Positions 32,771 to 45,316 are shown, counted from the first letter of the stretch. The stretch is DNA of 64,000 nucleotides from Suillus spraguei (GCA_016800925.1 JABCPU010000034.1:62001-126000); one strand, 5' to 3'. The notes: generated from the sequence alone by a model not told the origin. Made by a program: numbers and translations.

Positions 32771-35700
32771 AAACAAGGATTTGACGTATGTTTCTCCCAA
32801 TGTATTACTAAGACTTGTACATGCTGTAGGTAAAAGAAAAGAACTTCATATCCCTATCACCCTTCACTCACATACTCGCTTAAAATCTGTTGACACTACC
32901 ACCATTATTGACTCTGGCGCAGCAGGAACGTTCATTTCCTAGGAGTTTGTGAAACTCCATCAAATCACACGATGAAAGCTTAAAACACCATTTCAAGTTA
33001 CTACGGCGGATGGAACTCTTATCAAAGGAGGGCTGATCACACATTACTGTCTCCTAGTGGTAAAGATTGATGAACGAACCATGTATGGAAAGTTCAATAT
33101 CACTAAACTTGGACAAAGAGATCAAATTCTTCTGGGAATTCCATGGTTACATGCCATGAACCCAAGTATAGATTGGGCCACCGAAACACTTGTCCTCCCG
33201 CGAACAACGAAATCTGATGAAATTGAAGAAGACTTGGATACAGATTGGAAGAAGAATGGGCTACCTCCTGTTTTCCCTTGCCACACCAAGAAATGGCAAA
33301 ATTCAAAACTTCTGAAACTCGTCGTCACCCCTCCATTAACATCCCTGATGAATTCATAATTGACAACACTCCTCCGCAAGTAAAAATACCACAGTGCCCC
33401 CCATCGCCCATTCCTCAAGTAGAAAAATGAAAGAATGAGTCAGAACCAGAATCTTGACCACCCCCATCACAACCTGTCGAACAACGACCAGCTGAGGAGC
33501 AACGACAAGGAAAGCAAAAACCTGATGACAATCTCGGAGGATGAGCTCATAACATTCCAAAGTTACCTAAGTACTTTGTACCACCCAAGTTGTTCACCCC
33601 TTCCGTCGAAGAAATTCCTGATCAGGACGAACCCATGACGTCCACAATACCTACTGAAGAAGATGATCAGTTCAATATGATGCAGGATGTTTGGCATGCA
33701 CCGGAAGTATGCAAAATTTCTTCTTACGAGCTCAAAGATGGACAATTCCTTGTGGAGTATGACGCCAACGGAATTAGTATGAGAATCATTGAAGAAACAT
33801 CCATGGATACACCTCTCACACGTGATGGAACTTCCCAACTCGAACAACTCCCTAACCATTCCACAATCTCCCTTCCTCCCCCGAAATACAGTAATAAAGC
33901 TCAGGAATTTGCCACAGATGAGAAGGCAAAGAAAAAGAAATCCTTCGAAGAATTGGTCCCGGAATACTTGCACGACTTCGCAGATATCTTTGCTAAAGAT
34001 GGTCTGAATAAACTACCCCCTGAGTGCCCTAGTATCGACCATCGTATCAATACCAAACCCGATTTTATCCCTCATACATCTAAGGTTTATCTGTTGTCAG
34101 AAAAAGAATGTGCTGCCATTAAAACATTTATCAACGAAAACATTGCGAAAGGCTTCATCTCAGAATCGAAGTCACCTCAAGCTAGTGGCTTCTTCTTCAT
34201 AGGAAAGAAGAGTGGAGAATTGCGTCCCTGTCAAGAACGCTTACCCACTTCCACTTCCCATTTCTCTTGTTGCACCCCTTCACAATGCACAATTCTTTAT
34301 AAAAATGGATATTCGGTCCAGTTACAATAATATCCGCATCCATCCCGTAGATCACTGGAAAGCAGGATTTACTACGGAATTCAGCCTCTTTGAACCGAAT
34401 GTCATGTTCTTCGGCCTTTGCAATTCCCCGGCAACTTTCCAAGCATATATGAACCATACCTTCCAGCAAGAAATCAACGAAGGATGGATGGTTATTTACA
34501 TGGATGATATCTTGATTTTCTCTATGACAATGACAGAACACCGTGAATGGACCAGACGAGTTTTGATGAAAATATGAAACGAACACTTATTCCTGAAACC
34601 AGAAAAATGTACCTTCGATGCAGAAGAAGTGGAATACCTCGGAATGATAATTCGCCCCGGACAAGTTGCTATGGACACCGCCAAAACCAAAGGAATCACC
34701 GAATGGCCTACTCCAAAATCAGTAAAAGATGTCTGGTCATTCCTTGGCTTCTGCAACTTCTACCGCACATTCATTTCCCACTACTCCGATATTGCACGAC
34801 CCCTTATCGATTTAACAAAGAAGGATACTCCCTTCCTTTGGATGGCTCAATGTCAAGATACCTTTCAAGACCTAAAGGAACGCTTCATCAAACAACCAGT
34901 ACTTTGCAATCCAGATCCATCTCGGCAATTTGTGGTCACAACCGATGCTTCTCTGGTAGCAACTGGAGGTGTCTTATTGCAAACTGATGAAAACGGCATT
35001 TATCACCCATGCGCCTACTTGTCTTGATCGTTAAACCCAGTGGAGTGCAACTATCAAATTTTCAATCAGGAGTTACTTGCAGTTATCCATGCATTAAATG
35101 AATGGTGTTACTACCTCGAAGGAAGCACCCATACTGTCCTCATCTTCACTGATCACAAAAACCTTCTGTACTTCCATACTGCACAGAAGTTAACTCAACG
35201 ACAAGCTCACTGGCAATTGATGCTGTCACTCTTTGACGTTGAACTACATCATGTTGCAGGCACTAAACTAGCTGCTCCAGATGCTCTCTCACGTCGCCCG
35301 AATCATGATGATGGTTCTCATGATAATGAAGACGCCGTGCTTCTTCCTGATTCCCTGTTCGTCCGGCTTATTGATAATGATCTGCTAGATGTATTGGCTA
35401 CTTCTGATCCATTAAACGACCCTGTATTCAAAACGGCGTCGGATGCACTAGACAGTGTTTGTCTTCCTCCCATGAAATCGGCCTTGTCCGATTGGAAGAT
35501 CGATCATGACGTACTCTATTTCAAGAACCGCGCTTACATTCCTCCCGTTCATTGTGCTGCTATCCTCAATCGCTATCATGATCATATCACTGCTGGTCAT
35601 CCTGGCCATTTCAAGACTGAAGAACTTGTTAAACGGGAAGCTTGGTGGCCCTCTATGGGTGCCTATATCCGTAAATACGTCGAGGGTTGCGCCCTTTGTC

Positions 35701-36820
35701 AGCAAATGAAGTCGGACACCCATCCAGTCCGCCCTCCCCTTGTGCCTATTCCTTCCTCCGCTACCTGCCCTTTTTCGCACATCTCTGTTGATTTGATCAC
35801 CAACCTCCCTGTGTCAGGGGGCTTTGATAGTATCATGGTCGTGGTGGACCATGGCCTTATGAAGGGGGTAATTATTATCCCTTGCCTTAAAACCATCACT
35901 TCCGAAGGTGTTGCCAAGTTTTCTTTGAAGCATGTTTATCGCCGATTTGGACTCCATGACAAAGTCATCTCTGATCGAGGCCCGCAGTTCCTATCTCGTT
36001 TCTCAAAGGAACTTGCCTGACTTCTTGACTATGCCATCGCCCCATCTACGGCTTACCACCCCCAGACCGATGGTCAGACTGAGTGGCTCAATCAAGAGTT
36101 AGAAACATATTTGCGTATCTACTGCCGCAACAACCCTGAAGATTGGATAGAACATCTCCCTATTGCTGAGTTCATTCACAATCATCGAAAAAACGATGCC
36201 CAAAATGCCTCACCATTCTTTCTCATGATGGGATATGAACCCCATGCCATTCCCCATTTAATCCCTGATTCTACCATACCAGCAGCAGAAGATTGAGTTC
36301 GATCTCTGCAGAAGATCCGAGAAGAAGCCATCACATGCCACAATATTGCTATGCAAACAATGGCAGAACGATCCTGAGGAGATAAGTATCAACCATGGAA
36401 GATCGAAGATAAGGTTTGGCTATCTGCTGCTAATCTTAGACTCAAACTCCCATCGCGAAAACTTGCACCAAAGCAATACAAACCTTTCCCGATCACTAAT
36501 GTCTTATCGCCTATCACATTCACGCTTAAACTCCCTCTGCAATGGAAAATTCACCCCACTTTCCACGCTTCCATATTATCGTCCTATAGTGAAACCGACG
36601 TACACGGTCTGAACTTCCTCGAACCACCGCCTGATATCATTGAAGAAGAAGAAGAATATGAAGTAGAAGCAATTCTTTCCCATAAAGGAACCGGCAATTG
36701 CCGACGCTATCTTGTCTCCTGGAAAGGATATTCATTGGGAGATAACAAATGGATCCCCGAAAAGAACTTAGCAAACTCCGCACAAATTCTGACTGCTTAT
36801 AAGAAACGACACGCCATTTG
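32771..36820 (+). pseudogene. e2 pol, broken
   Basis: It has the same order as e1 pol: protease (TIIDSGAAGTFIS, ~32,905), RT with VIYMDDILIFSM (~34,490), RNase H (TTDASLVATGGVL), integrase zinc region (CALCQQMKSDTHP, ~35,690), DDE core (SDRGPQFLSRFS, YHPQTDGQTEW) and chromodomain (YEVEAILSHKG, LVSWKGYS, ~36,660). It is interrupted by TAG/TGA stops (for example 32,940, 32,972, 34,575, 35,025, 36,018, 36,294), by frameshifts, and by a 32-bp deletion at ~34,231 between copies of TCAAGA. Non-functional. Confidence 0.88.
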
Positions 36821-36850
36821 AATTCAAACTTGACCCGTAAAACATTCAAT

Positions 36851-38715
36851 ATGACTTCCTCTGCAAACGCCTCTTTCCCTACCACTTACATTCATCCCAT
36901 CGCTGAAGAAACTTATACCACCACCGACTACTATGCCGACCTCATCTGTTACAGTCGTACATACCCCTATTCATTTTCTCGTCTCTTTTACTACTTTGTA
37001 TATTACATAACAAGACTCCGACTTATATGCTCAACGTATCTGTACTATAGTTGCCTTCCTTCTTTGGATACGTACTAACATTCTCGTACTTCCCTTGGTC
37101 CGTGCGTGCATATGGCCTATTTAAGCACATTGTATTACGCTTGTATACTTTACTTTAATCTTACTGGGTTTTACCTGGAATATCCTTCGCTTAGGTCTCC
37201 AACCTAAGTCGTCTTGAATCGTCTCTAAGTCTAAGCACTCCTTAGCCTTGGTCTCTATTCTCGTAGAACCTCTTAGACTTGTCTTTGAGGCAGAACCCTT
37301 GATTGTACTCGGAACGCGTTCCTTGTATGCTTACCTTATCCTCTCTGTATATCGTAGAACTTCCCAGCAGACCGTCTGTGTCTTTTCACTGTCGCTGGTG
37401 ACACCACCCCAGTTCGTAACACATCAGAAACATTGACAGAAATTCCTTCATTGAAGCCGCCCTCCTCTGTCCTGGACACACAACCAAGATTGAAAAGATC
37501 CTTACCGGCAAAGATGTGTTCGTCACCGTCCTTCTCACCAACATCATCCGCACAGCCACCCTCATCGAAACTCTATGCCATGACATTCAAGATCATGCTA
37601 TCCATCAATGGATCCTACACTGCCAGAAACATATTCGCTCTTACGGGTTGCTTCTCCTTCCCAATTCTTTTAAGGCTGATGTTGAGACAGCTATTCACAT
37701 CGTGGCCGAGTGTCAAGCAGGCGTGGCTAGGCCTCCCTCTCCGCAAAGAGATCCACTCCCAATTCCTGCTCCTTCCACCCGTGATTTGGGTACTTTTTCT
37801 AATATTGTTGCCCTTACTGGCTTACTCGCTGCTGTTCAGGAAGCCAATAACACAGCTGACGCCATCATTGGAGAACTTGAAGGGGCAGTGGTCGACTCCA
37901 GAGAAGCGAGAGGATTGGTAGCTTGCTTAATCGATACCATCCACCATTATGAAACGCAACCCACGCCATCCCCAATCGATACTACCACCATGCTTGATGA
38001 GGACACAGAACCTCCTCATCTGTTTACTGAATGCCGTGCCACACACGAAAAGCAGTCATAACTAAAGCACTACATAATGAGCTTGCTGAGATTATCGTGC
38101 TCGGCAATAATGTGACAAAAGAACTAGATAATGAATCCGTAGAAGTTACTGCGCTCGTTCAACAGCTAAAAGAACTTCACATCCATCCCCCCATGGTCGT
38201 CCATCGTACCTTCGACTCTACCATTCCCATCCTCATAGAAGCTTTATGGCCTACAACCTCCTCAGACCCAGACAAATTGCTAGCTGCAGCCGTCATGACA
38301 CCAGCACCCTCTATTTATACTATCGATGACAATCAAATCGACAACATTTGCTCCAGCAATGAATGAACCCTTAGATGCATTACTTGCAAACGAGGAAAGA
38401 AACACACATGTTCTACAAGTCCCCATTGCCGCATCATCACCCCAACTCCACTACAGAAAGTGAACTCCAACCCTGATGAAAACATGAAATGCCGCATCTG
38501 TGGACTACTTGGGCATTGTCAGAAGAATTGCGCAGAGTACCAGTGCGGGGTTTGTCGATATTGGTCGCTGACCCACTTATCCATCTATTGTCCTCAATGA
38601 GTCGGAACCCCCCCTTACCTTAACCTGGAAGGATAACGGATTCTACAATGTGCTTCGTTCTTGGGAACGACAGCTTGACGATGAACAAACTCGGGGGGCA
38701 GCTAGAAGGGACTCT
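36851..38715 (+). pseudogene. e2 ORF3 (zinc-knuckle accessory ORF), split by a solo LTR
   Basis: Homologous to e1 ORF3. The ATG at 36851 opens MTSSANASFPTTYIHPIAEE. After the inserted LTR it resumes with SFIEAALLCPGHTTKIEKIL, then LLTNIIRTATLIET, SYGLLLLPNSFKADVE, a Pro-rich linker, LKELHIHPPMVVHR, and the two Cys/His modules CRICGLLGHCQKNC and CGVCRYWSLTHLSIYC near 38,490-38,600. Both zinc modules are intact despite a one-base frameshift (~38,045) and stops at ~38,364 and ~38,598. Conservation of these modules between two diverged copies is the main support that ORF3 is a real gene of this family. Confidence 0.72.
36947..37421 (+). repeat. Solo LTR of the e1 family nested in e2 ORF3
   Basis: 475 bp, TGTTACAGTCG to TCGTAACA, flanked by CATC on both sides (36943-36946, 37422-37425). 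The e2 ORF3 sequence continues across it when compared with e1, so it is an insertion and not the 3' LTR of e2. Confidence 0.85.
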
Positions 38716-38718
38716 ATG

Positions 38719-38766
38719 TATATGAAAATATGCTGTTTTGAGCTCAGCATGAGTTTGTTCATCACA
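38719..38766 (-). repeat. R2-type LTR end fragment
   Basis: On the minus strand it begins TGTGATGAACAAACTCATGC and GAGCTCAAAACAGCA, like the R2 start at 55,622. It is followed by CCGA. It marks where e2 was truncated. Confidence 0.5.
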
Positions 38767-38899
38767 CCGAACTCATGTTTCATACTTGTGGGAAACTCAC
38801 TTGACTTGGACTAGTGAACTCCATGAAGCCAATCTGAAAAGCACTACAAACTGCAAACTATCTTCAAAGGCAACAACACTGCTATGTGTACTCACATTT

Positions 38900-41800
38900 A
38901 ACATATAGGCATGTCTCACTATTGTCAATACCAGGAGAAGTGTGTGCAGCAAACATTGACATGGATGAATGATGTGTTCCACAGGAAGAATTGGACCACT
39001 TGGAAGGCAAGGCACCCAATACATAAATCACACACAATTCATTTTGAATTGTCAGGTCTGATGTAACTTTGTTTGATAGGCAACACAGAATTCTGGACTT
39101 CACCGAGACTATGAAACCTATGATGGGGCCTCAGTATGCTAATGATGGTCTACAAGAGCATATTATTCGTTTCATTTTAGAGACTGATCAGCTGTGTGAA
39201 TAAATACATAATTTGCCCACCAGCATTGACAATATCTGCCTAGGCACTATCAATTGTTGACCATAAGTCATTTTGTGGACTTCTTGCTTACAACAGCCAG
39301 AAAAAAACCAAAGACACAGATATCCCACATTGGACCAAAATCACCGCCTGTGTTCTCAAATGTGCTGATGAAATTCAAAAGGATCTTGCTAAGGAACTGC
39401 AGGAATGTCCTGGCTGTGTTTCACTTACTTTTGATGGGTGGACATCAAAGATAATGACATCATATCTTGCTGTAACAGGGCATTGGATGACAAGAGAATG
39501 GCAGCTGCATTCTGAATTGCCATCTTTTTCAGAGGTCTCAGGTAGTCATACTGGCGAGAATCTTGAGGAGGAATTATATGATGTTTTGGATAAGTTTGGC
39601 ATCTCTGATAAGGTTGATTCAATTTTTATGCTGTGCTGTGTGTTGCTAATCTATCTGTGTCATGGTGTATATCAGGTACAGAACATCACAGCTGACAATG
39701 TCTCTGTGAACGACAAAAGTCTGCATGTCTTGGGCAAGAAATTGAGGGATGAGTCACATGACTTTAATGCGATAGCCCAGCATTCACAGTTTGTACCATC
39801 GAAATCTTATAATTTTTTTACCATAAATAAATGGTTGTGATAGCTGCTTCTCACATGCTGTGGCCCTTGCTGAGGGTGCATTTTTGACCAAGCTATCTCC
39901 CAGAATCAAGAAAACGAATTTGGCAGGAATGGATGAAGACATCCCAATCAATGCCAGTGCTGATGATGAAGACACAGAAGATGGAATCGAGGCATTTATC
40001 CAAGAGGCTGACACTGCATGTGCAAACCTACCTGCTGGTTCAGAACAGGTAAAAGTAGTTTCAGGACTTCTACTGAAGGTTCAAGGATTCATTGCAAAGG
40101 TAGTAGTACCTGGACAAGTATCGAGGGCTGCTATTCATTAGTAAATTCAGATTGGACAGTCCCCACAAGCTAAGAAGTACTTCAAGAAGTGCTGTGAAGA
40201 TGCACTTGATTAAGAGCTCGACCTTCTGCCATACTGTAAGACTCAATGGGGCTCATGGAATGGTGTTATAGCTGGAATGCTATTACTCAAGAAAGTAAGT
40301 CAGACTTATTTTTGTTCAGCTGTCACACTCATGTTCAATTTTTTCAGGCTGTTAAGATATCTATCAACACTGCAGATGATTCAGATGATGTACCCAATGT
40401 CAACAAAAACCAGCGGAAGTATGCGAGTTATTGTGTTTTGGACACTGAATGGGATCTTCTCACTATGATTCAGAAGGTGTTAGCTGTATGTATTTTCACA
40501 TATTGAACACTGGAAGGTCACATTGACATATATTTTAGGCAGCGGCTGATGTACAAGATGCCTTTTTGGATGAATACTATCCAACTGTCTGGTGAATTCT
40601 TCCGCTGTAATGAACATACATATTGGCACTGGCCTTAAAACCCTATCTTTTGACACTTGTCTCACCTCTATAGGAGTTACCACTTGTCCATGGCCGTCTT
40701 ACCCCTTTAGCATTGCCGGTGGGATCCCACGCTTACCGCACACCATACCGACTACCACACCACGTTCCACGTACCGATGTCCTCCCATGTACTTGCCATG
40801 TCCGCATAGCTCCATTTGGTGCATTGTTTGTTTTATGTTCATTATCACTGATTCCACGGCAAGTCTTATTACATGTTGCCTCATGCCGCAGCATTCCGAA
40901 TACATACAATTTAGGATATAAGCACCGCATACCCCACACAATACAGTTCCTGATTTTACCCCATTGCACGTACTATAGGTCAGGATTATTGTCTAGCTCT
41001 GGATCTACCCAGTAGTAAACTTAGTCTTTAAAGTTCCTTATCGCTTGTTAATCAATCACGCTCATTCTCCGTTACCGCTGGACTTTTGATTGCTATTTTG
41101 ACTAAACTTCTCATGCACCGCTACTTTACTGCTGAAAGTACCACAGTCTTCTTTACTGTTTCTTTGCACTGCTCACAACCTTACTGCTATCGCTGATATC
41201 ATCGCTCGCTCAACGCAACTGTTACTAACTTTATCTCAACCACAGTAGCACCGCTACATACGACACTAGTTCCAGCAGCATCACCGCTGACCGCAGCAAC
41301 TTACTGCTGACTACGACACTACATTTGCACATTGGTTTGACTCGAACTTGATCATACTAACAGGCATCCTTCTTTAGGGTTGAATGCTCTTGTTTCGCAA
41401 GTGAAGCAGACTAGGCAGAGCACAAGACTCACATACTAACTTAGGAGGTAGTTTATCTACAGCCCAGGTTAGGTTGTATCTTTACACCGCTTTATGAGGA
41501 CTTCATCATCTGGTGGCAAACATTCTTCAAAGACCCTAAGATGGCAGTGCTTCGACATGCTATTCAGGCAGGTATCACAAACCTCGAAAAGTACTACAAT
41601 AAGACCGACAATTCCCCTGCACACATTGTTTCTATGTGTTCATTGAAACACCACTTATGTTGACTTTGAGGCTGATTGCTATTTTATCTTAGATCTCAAT
41701 CCCTGCATCAAGGACAAATATTTCAATGTTGCATGGACTGAAGATGGCCAATGACAAGCCCTCACTGCTATGGAAGAAGTGGTATGTGTTGACTTCTGTG

Positions 41801-42393
41801 AAAATTTCACATTTGACATCAGATCTAATCACATTTTTTAGTTCGATGAGTACTGCTGGAAACACTGCATGGAAATCGCTACTACTAGTAACAATTGTAT
41901 ACCAACAACAGAGCCTGGCACCTCTGAGTTGAGCAATGGTTTTGGCAGTTTGATGAGCAGGGTTACTGAAGGTCGGCATGCCCGTGACAAGCTCATCACC
42001 AAGGATTCTTGCGCAGAACTCAAATCTTACATTGAGGAGCCACTCGTCATCAATGACCAACAGGCATCTCCAGAGCACCAGGCAGAGCATATCTTTGAGT
42101 GGTGGAAGGCCAATGTCATGCGATACCCAATTCTCAGCCGCATGGCCCTTGACTACCTCCCTATCCAAGGCTCCTCTGTGCCTTGTGAGCATGAATTTTT
42201 GGATGCTGGGCTGACAGATACCATACACCGTACATGTTTACTTCCAGCAAGCTTTGGTGACATTCAAATTGTAAAGAATAAGTACAAGAAGGAGTGGAGG
42301 TATTGCGAAGCTGAGATGGAAGCCAAGGAAGCTGCACAGAGACAACATTGGCTTGACAATGCTGTCGATGAAGTGCAGTTGGGTGTGAAGTAG
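38900..42393 (+). pseudogene. hAT transposase, interrupted by a solo LTR
   Basis: Cut-and-paste transposase with hATC dimerisation domain, plus strand. Pieces in order: a decayed N-terminus (~39,080-39,330, ending DTDIPHWTK-like text); the catalytic start LTFDGWTSKIMTSYLAVTGH (~39,420-39,480); LYDVLDKFGISDK then QVQNITADNVSVNDK with an intron-like gap between; CFSHAVALAEGAFLTKLSP (~39,850); a Leu/acidic stretch; LDTEWDLLTMIQKVL; then an R1 LTR (40,606-41,486); then YEDFIIWWQTFFKDPKM; and finally the hATC domain with EWWKANVMRYPILSRMALDY and GSSVPCEHEF (42,100-42,198), ending at TAG 42,391. Several stops occur (40,139; 40,211; ~40,590; ~41,750). Introns such as the one near 39,605-39,670 account for some gaps. 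Confidence 0.8.
40606..41486 (+). repeat. Solo LTR, family R1, TSD CCGC
   Basis: 881 bp, TGTAATGAACATACATATTG to GTATCTTTACA, flanked by CCGC (40602-40605, 41487-41490). It interrupts the hAT transposase frame. Confidence 0.88.
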
Positions 42394-42595
42394 CTCTAAT
42401 ACCTATTTTTTCAATTTGGTAGTAGAAAAAGTTCGAACTGGTTTGCACCTGAACAGCACCATATAGGACTGGTTCTTGACCAAACTGTTGGCTAATGATT
42501 GTGTTCAATGGCCTTGAGATATCATGAACAGGTTCATGTTCGGGTCCAGGCTGTCATACCTCGAACCAGTCCTGAACTGCACCCTGGCAACTTTA

Positions 42596-43020
42596 CCTGA
42601 CACACTTTCTAAAGGTACTATATCTCCCAGAGCAGTGTTGTTTGATTGAAAATGGCAGTGAACTAAAAACATGTCAGTCACAGGGGTGGGAGTAACAATA
42701 CAAAGTCCATTGAAGGTATCAACAAATGAATAAGAAAAGTTAAAAAATTTGACATAGAGAAAAGGCTGGTTGGGCTTCAGTAATGGGCTGGAGAATAGAT
42801 TTGACTTGGACAATGGCATGACCTGGCATTCTGTGAGGATCTAAAAGGTTACAAGCAAAAGAATTACACATACATTCAGATGCTGCTGGGGAAAGCGGTT
42901 TATGACTTTCATGAGCAATAAGGACAGTATTTCCTCTCCCTAATGTCATCAAGGAACTTAGTAGTAGCACCTGAATGGTCTGAGCAGGACTGATAACATG
43001 GTTATCTTGTATGGAGTGCC
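42596..43020 (-). pseudogene. Plavaka-type transposase P1, middle piece
   Basis: On the minus strand, WHSIQDNHVISPAQTIQVLL, then IAHESHKPLSPAASE. An intron (GTATGTGTAATTC ... CTTTTAG) leads to RMPGHAIVQVKSILQP. It continues LYVKFFNFSYSFVDTFNGLC and TDMFLVHCHFQSNNTALGDI, ending VPLESVS at the hAT insertion. This is the C-terminal region typical of Plavaka-type transposases in mushrooms. It joins in frame to the piece right of the solo LTRs (CMQ + WHS). Confidence 0.7.
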
Positions 43021-43779
43021 TGTCATATACCATAATTCTAATCTCAGATCCGACCATATCTGATCGATTCCATATCCGTCCGGTCCACAGATCCTGTCCG
43101 GACCACCCATCCGAATGTGCTCACTTCTCGCACCTTAACTCCCTGTGCATATCCGCGTCTATCTCCTTTCGTCATTCCTCCTGTCTCCGGTATTCCGGCT
43201 ATGTATATTTCCCTCCTACATTGCTGATCCGTTACCTGTGTTCATTTCCGATTCGTGCTTACTGATCCGCTGTGCATTAACTAATAGACTTCCATTACAC
43301 TTCATACATAGCCCTCGGTCCCGGACCTGTTGATTATCCGTCTCAGATACTTACAGTATATAAACCACTTGTAAATCTCCATAGAACCTTAGTTCGAATA
43401 TCATCTTAGATTCTACTCATTCCACTTCTTCCGGACTTGAGCCACCCTCTGCTCTAAAGTCACCTTCCGAGACTTAGGATTGATTCCTATAGTCTATATC
43501 TCCGACTCTATCTTCAGATAGTCTACCTCCATTAGTTTCTAGTTAGGAACTCGTTCCGAAGCTAGCCTTAATCTTTGTTCTATCCTTACGTTCCGAATAA
43601 CCTTCGGATGTATCATATCCGATACCTTCGGATGCCCGGATCCATCACGCAACTCCTTCTGGATCTTCGGACGAATAACTTCTCCTTGAAATAAGGGGCA
43701 TTACTCGAGAAAGGGGCACAGTGCACGAACTGAGGCCAAAGCCCTTCGGATCTCTCTACCTTTGAGTATGGTCTTAACA
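43021..43779 (+). repeat. Solo LTR of the e3 family, TSD GTGCC
   Basis: 759 bp, TGTCATATACCATAATTC to GGTCTTAACA, flanked by GTGCC (43016-43020, 43780-43784). It carries CAGTATATAAA and the e3 self-primer AGTTCGAATAT ~34 nt after it (43391-43401). Confidence 0.92.
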
Positions 43780-43788
43780 GTGCCACTG

Positions 43789-44557
43789 TGTCATATACCA
43801 TACTTCTAATCTCAGATCCGACCATATCCGTCCAGATCCGATCGTTTCCATATCCGTCCGGTCCACAGATCTTGTCCAGACCACCCATCCGAATGTACTC
43901 ACTTCTCGCACCTTAACTCCCTTGTGTACATCTGCGTCTATCTCCTTTCGTCATTTCTCCTGCTACTGGTACTCCGGCTGTTTATATTTCCGTCCTGTGT
44001 TACTGATCCGTTTCCTGTGTTCATTTCCGATTCATGCTTACTGATCTGCTGTGCATTAACTAATAGACTTCCGCTACACTTCGTACATAGCCCTCGGTCC
44101 CGGACTTGCTGATTATCCGTCTTAGATACTTACAGTATATAAACCACTTGTAGATCTCCGTAGAACCTTAGTTCGAATATCATCTTAGATTCTACTCATT
44201 CTGCCTCCTCCGGACTTAAGCCACTCTCCGCTTTAAGTCACCTTCCGAGACTTAGGATTGATTCCTATAGTCTATACCTCCGACTCTATCTTCGGATAGT
44301 CCATCTCCGTTAGTTTCTAGTTAGGAACTCGTTCCGAAACTAGCCTTAATCTCTGTCCTCTCCTTACGTTCCAAATAACCTTCGGACGTATCATATCCGA
44401 CACCTTTGGACACCCGGATCCGTCACGCAACTCCTTCCGGGTCTTCGGACGAATAACTCCTCCCTGAAATAAGGGGCATTACTCGAGAAAGGGGCACAGT
44501 GTACGAACTGAGGCCAAAGCCCTTCGGATCTCTCTACCCTTGAGTACAGTCTTAACA
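43789..44557 (+). repeat. Second solo LTR of the e3 family, TSD CACTG
   Basis: 769 bp, TGTCATATACCATACTTC to CAGTCTTAACA, flanked by CACTG (43784-43788, 44558-44562). It lies 9 bp right of the first solo LTR; the two target duplications share base 43784. Confidence 0.92.
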
Positions 44558-44944
44558 CACTGCATGCAAAAATGTTGCCAAACATGAAGGTGATCAAAGG
44601 AAAGAGAACAGTTGGGGCGACAAACTTGTCTTCCATTGTGCTTGAGGTAAGATCTACCAGAGGTCAGATCACCCAGCACTGGATGGAGATCAGGAATCAG
44701 AAAAAGTTGGGACACTTCTTGAATAGATAGGTAGGGATGATGTGGATGGCAAGTAAGCAGGATTGCGATAGAGTCATCAGAAAAAATATGAGAGTGATCT
44801 TTGGTGAAAGTGAAGTTATTAGTTTACTAGCACCAACATACTGTTCATCAGGCAGAACAGTAGAGATCCACATTGCTTCTGGATAGGAGAGTCATCGGAT
44901 GACTTTCCATAGGCTGAAATATTCTGATTAGAATATCATATCAT
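44558..44944 (-). pseudogene. Plavaka-type transposase P1, upstream piece
   Basis: On the minus strand a long frame with SIAILLTCHPHHPYLSIQEV and SQLFLIPDLHPVLGDLTSG, then NCSLSFDHLHVWQHFCMQ, where the solo LTRs cut in. The next codons after the LTRs are WHSIQDN, so the frame is restored once both LTRs are removed. The upstream catalytic half is not present on this side; an R2 fragment begins near 44,945. Confidence 0.6.
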
Positions 44945-45316
44945 ATATTTAAACCACTTTCCTGTGCTTTACCACTTGAGCTACTGCCACTTGCCCACAC
45001 TCTACTGCAGTTTTACCACTCGCACTACCACTTGTTAACCACTTTCCCACACTTACTGCTAGTTTTACCACCGCTTTTTCATGGTTTGACGCTACTTTAC
45101 TGCTACTTTCCCATGGAGTGGAGGTCACCGCTAGCATCTCACTACCTCCAGCAACTGTCTTGCACCACGACTGGGTATTATCAAACTATACTAACTCAGC
45201 ATTCCCTTTAGGGTTGAACACTCTTCCTTGCAAGTGAAGCAGACTAGATGGAGTGCAAGACTCATATACTGGCTTGGTGGTAGTTTGCTACAGCCCAGGC
45301 TAGATTTTATCTTTAC
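44945..45316 (+). repeat. R2 LTR, 3' part
   Basis: Matches the last ~370 bp of R2 LTRs (GGAGGTCACCGCTAGCATCT, GTGAAGCAGACTAG, ending TATCTTTACA). It is followed by CCAC. Confidence 0.65.

Larger units (their letters stand above)
31371..38718 (+). mobile_element. e2: decayed e1-family Gypsy element, 3' LTR missing
   Basis: It begins with a 410-bp 5' LTR and the family self-primer site, followed by gag, pol and ORF3 in the e1 order. It stops inside the ORF3 tail at about 38,718, where an R-type LTR fragment takes over, so the 3' LTR is lost. A full-length LTR of the same family (36,947-37,421) lies inside ORF3 as a separate insertion. Many stops, indels and a 32-bp deletion in RT show it is older than e1. 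Confidence 0.88.
30993..42595 (+). mobile_element. hAT transposon, 11.6 kb including nested insertions
   Basis: The 17-bp terminal inverted repeat TAAAGTTGCCAGGGTGC is at 30993-31009 and, inverted, at 42579-42595. The 8-bp target duplications are TGTGACAC (30985-30992) and CCTGACAC (42596-42603), matching at 6 of 8 positions. Subterminal regions hold many GGTTC/GAACC words. Inside are a plus-strand hAT transposase (~39,050-42,393), the e2 retrotransposon (31,371-38,718) and an R1 solo LTR (40,606-41,486). Without these the element would be about 3.4 kb. Confidence 0.85.
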
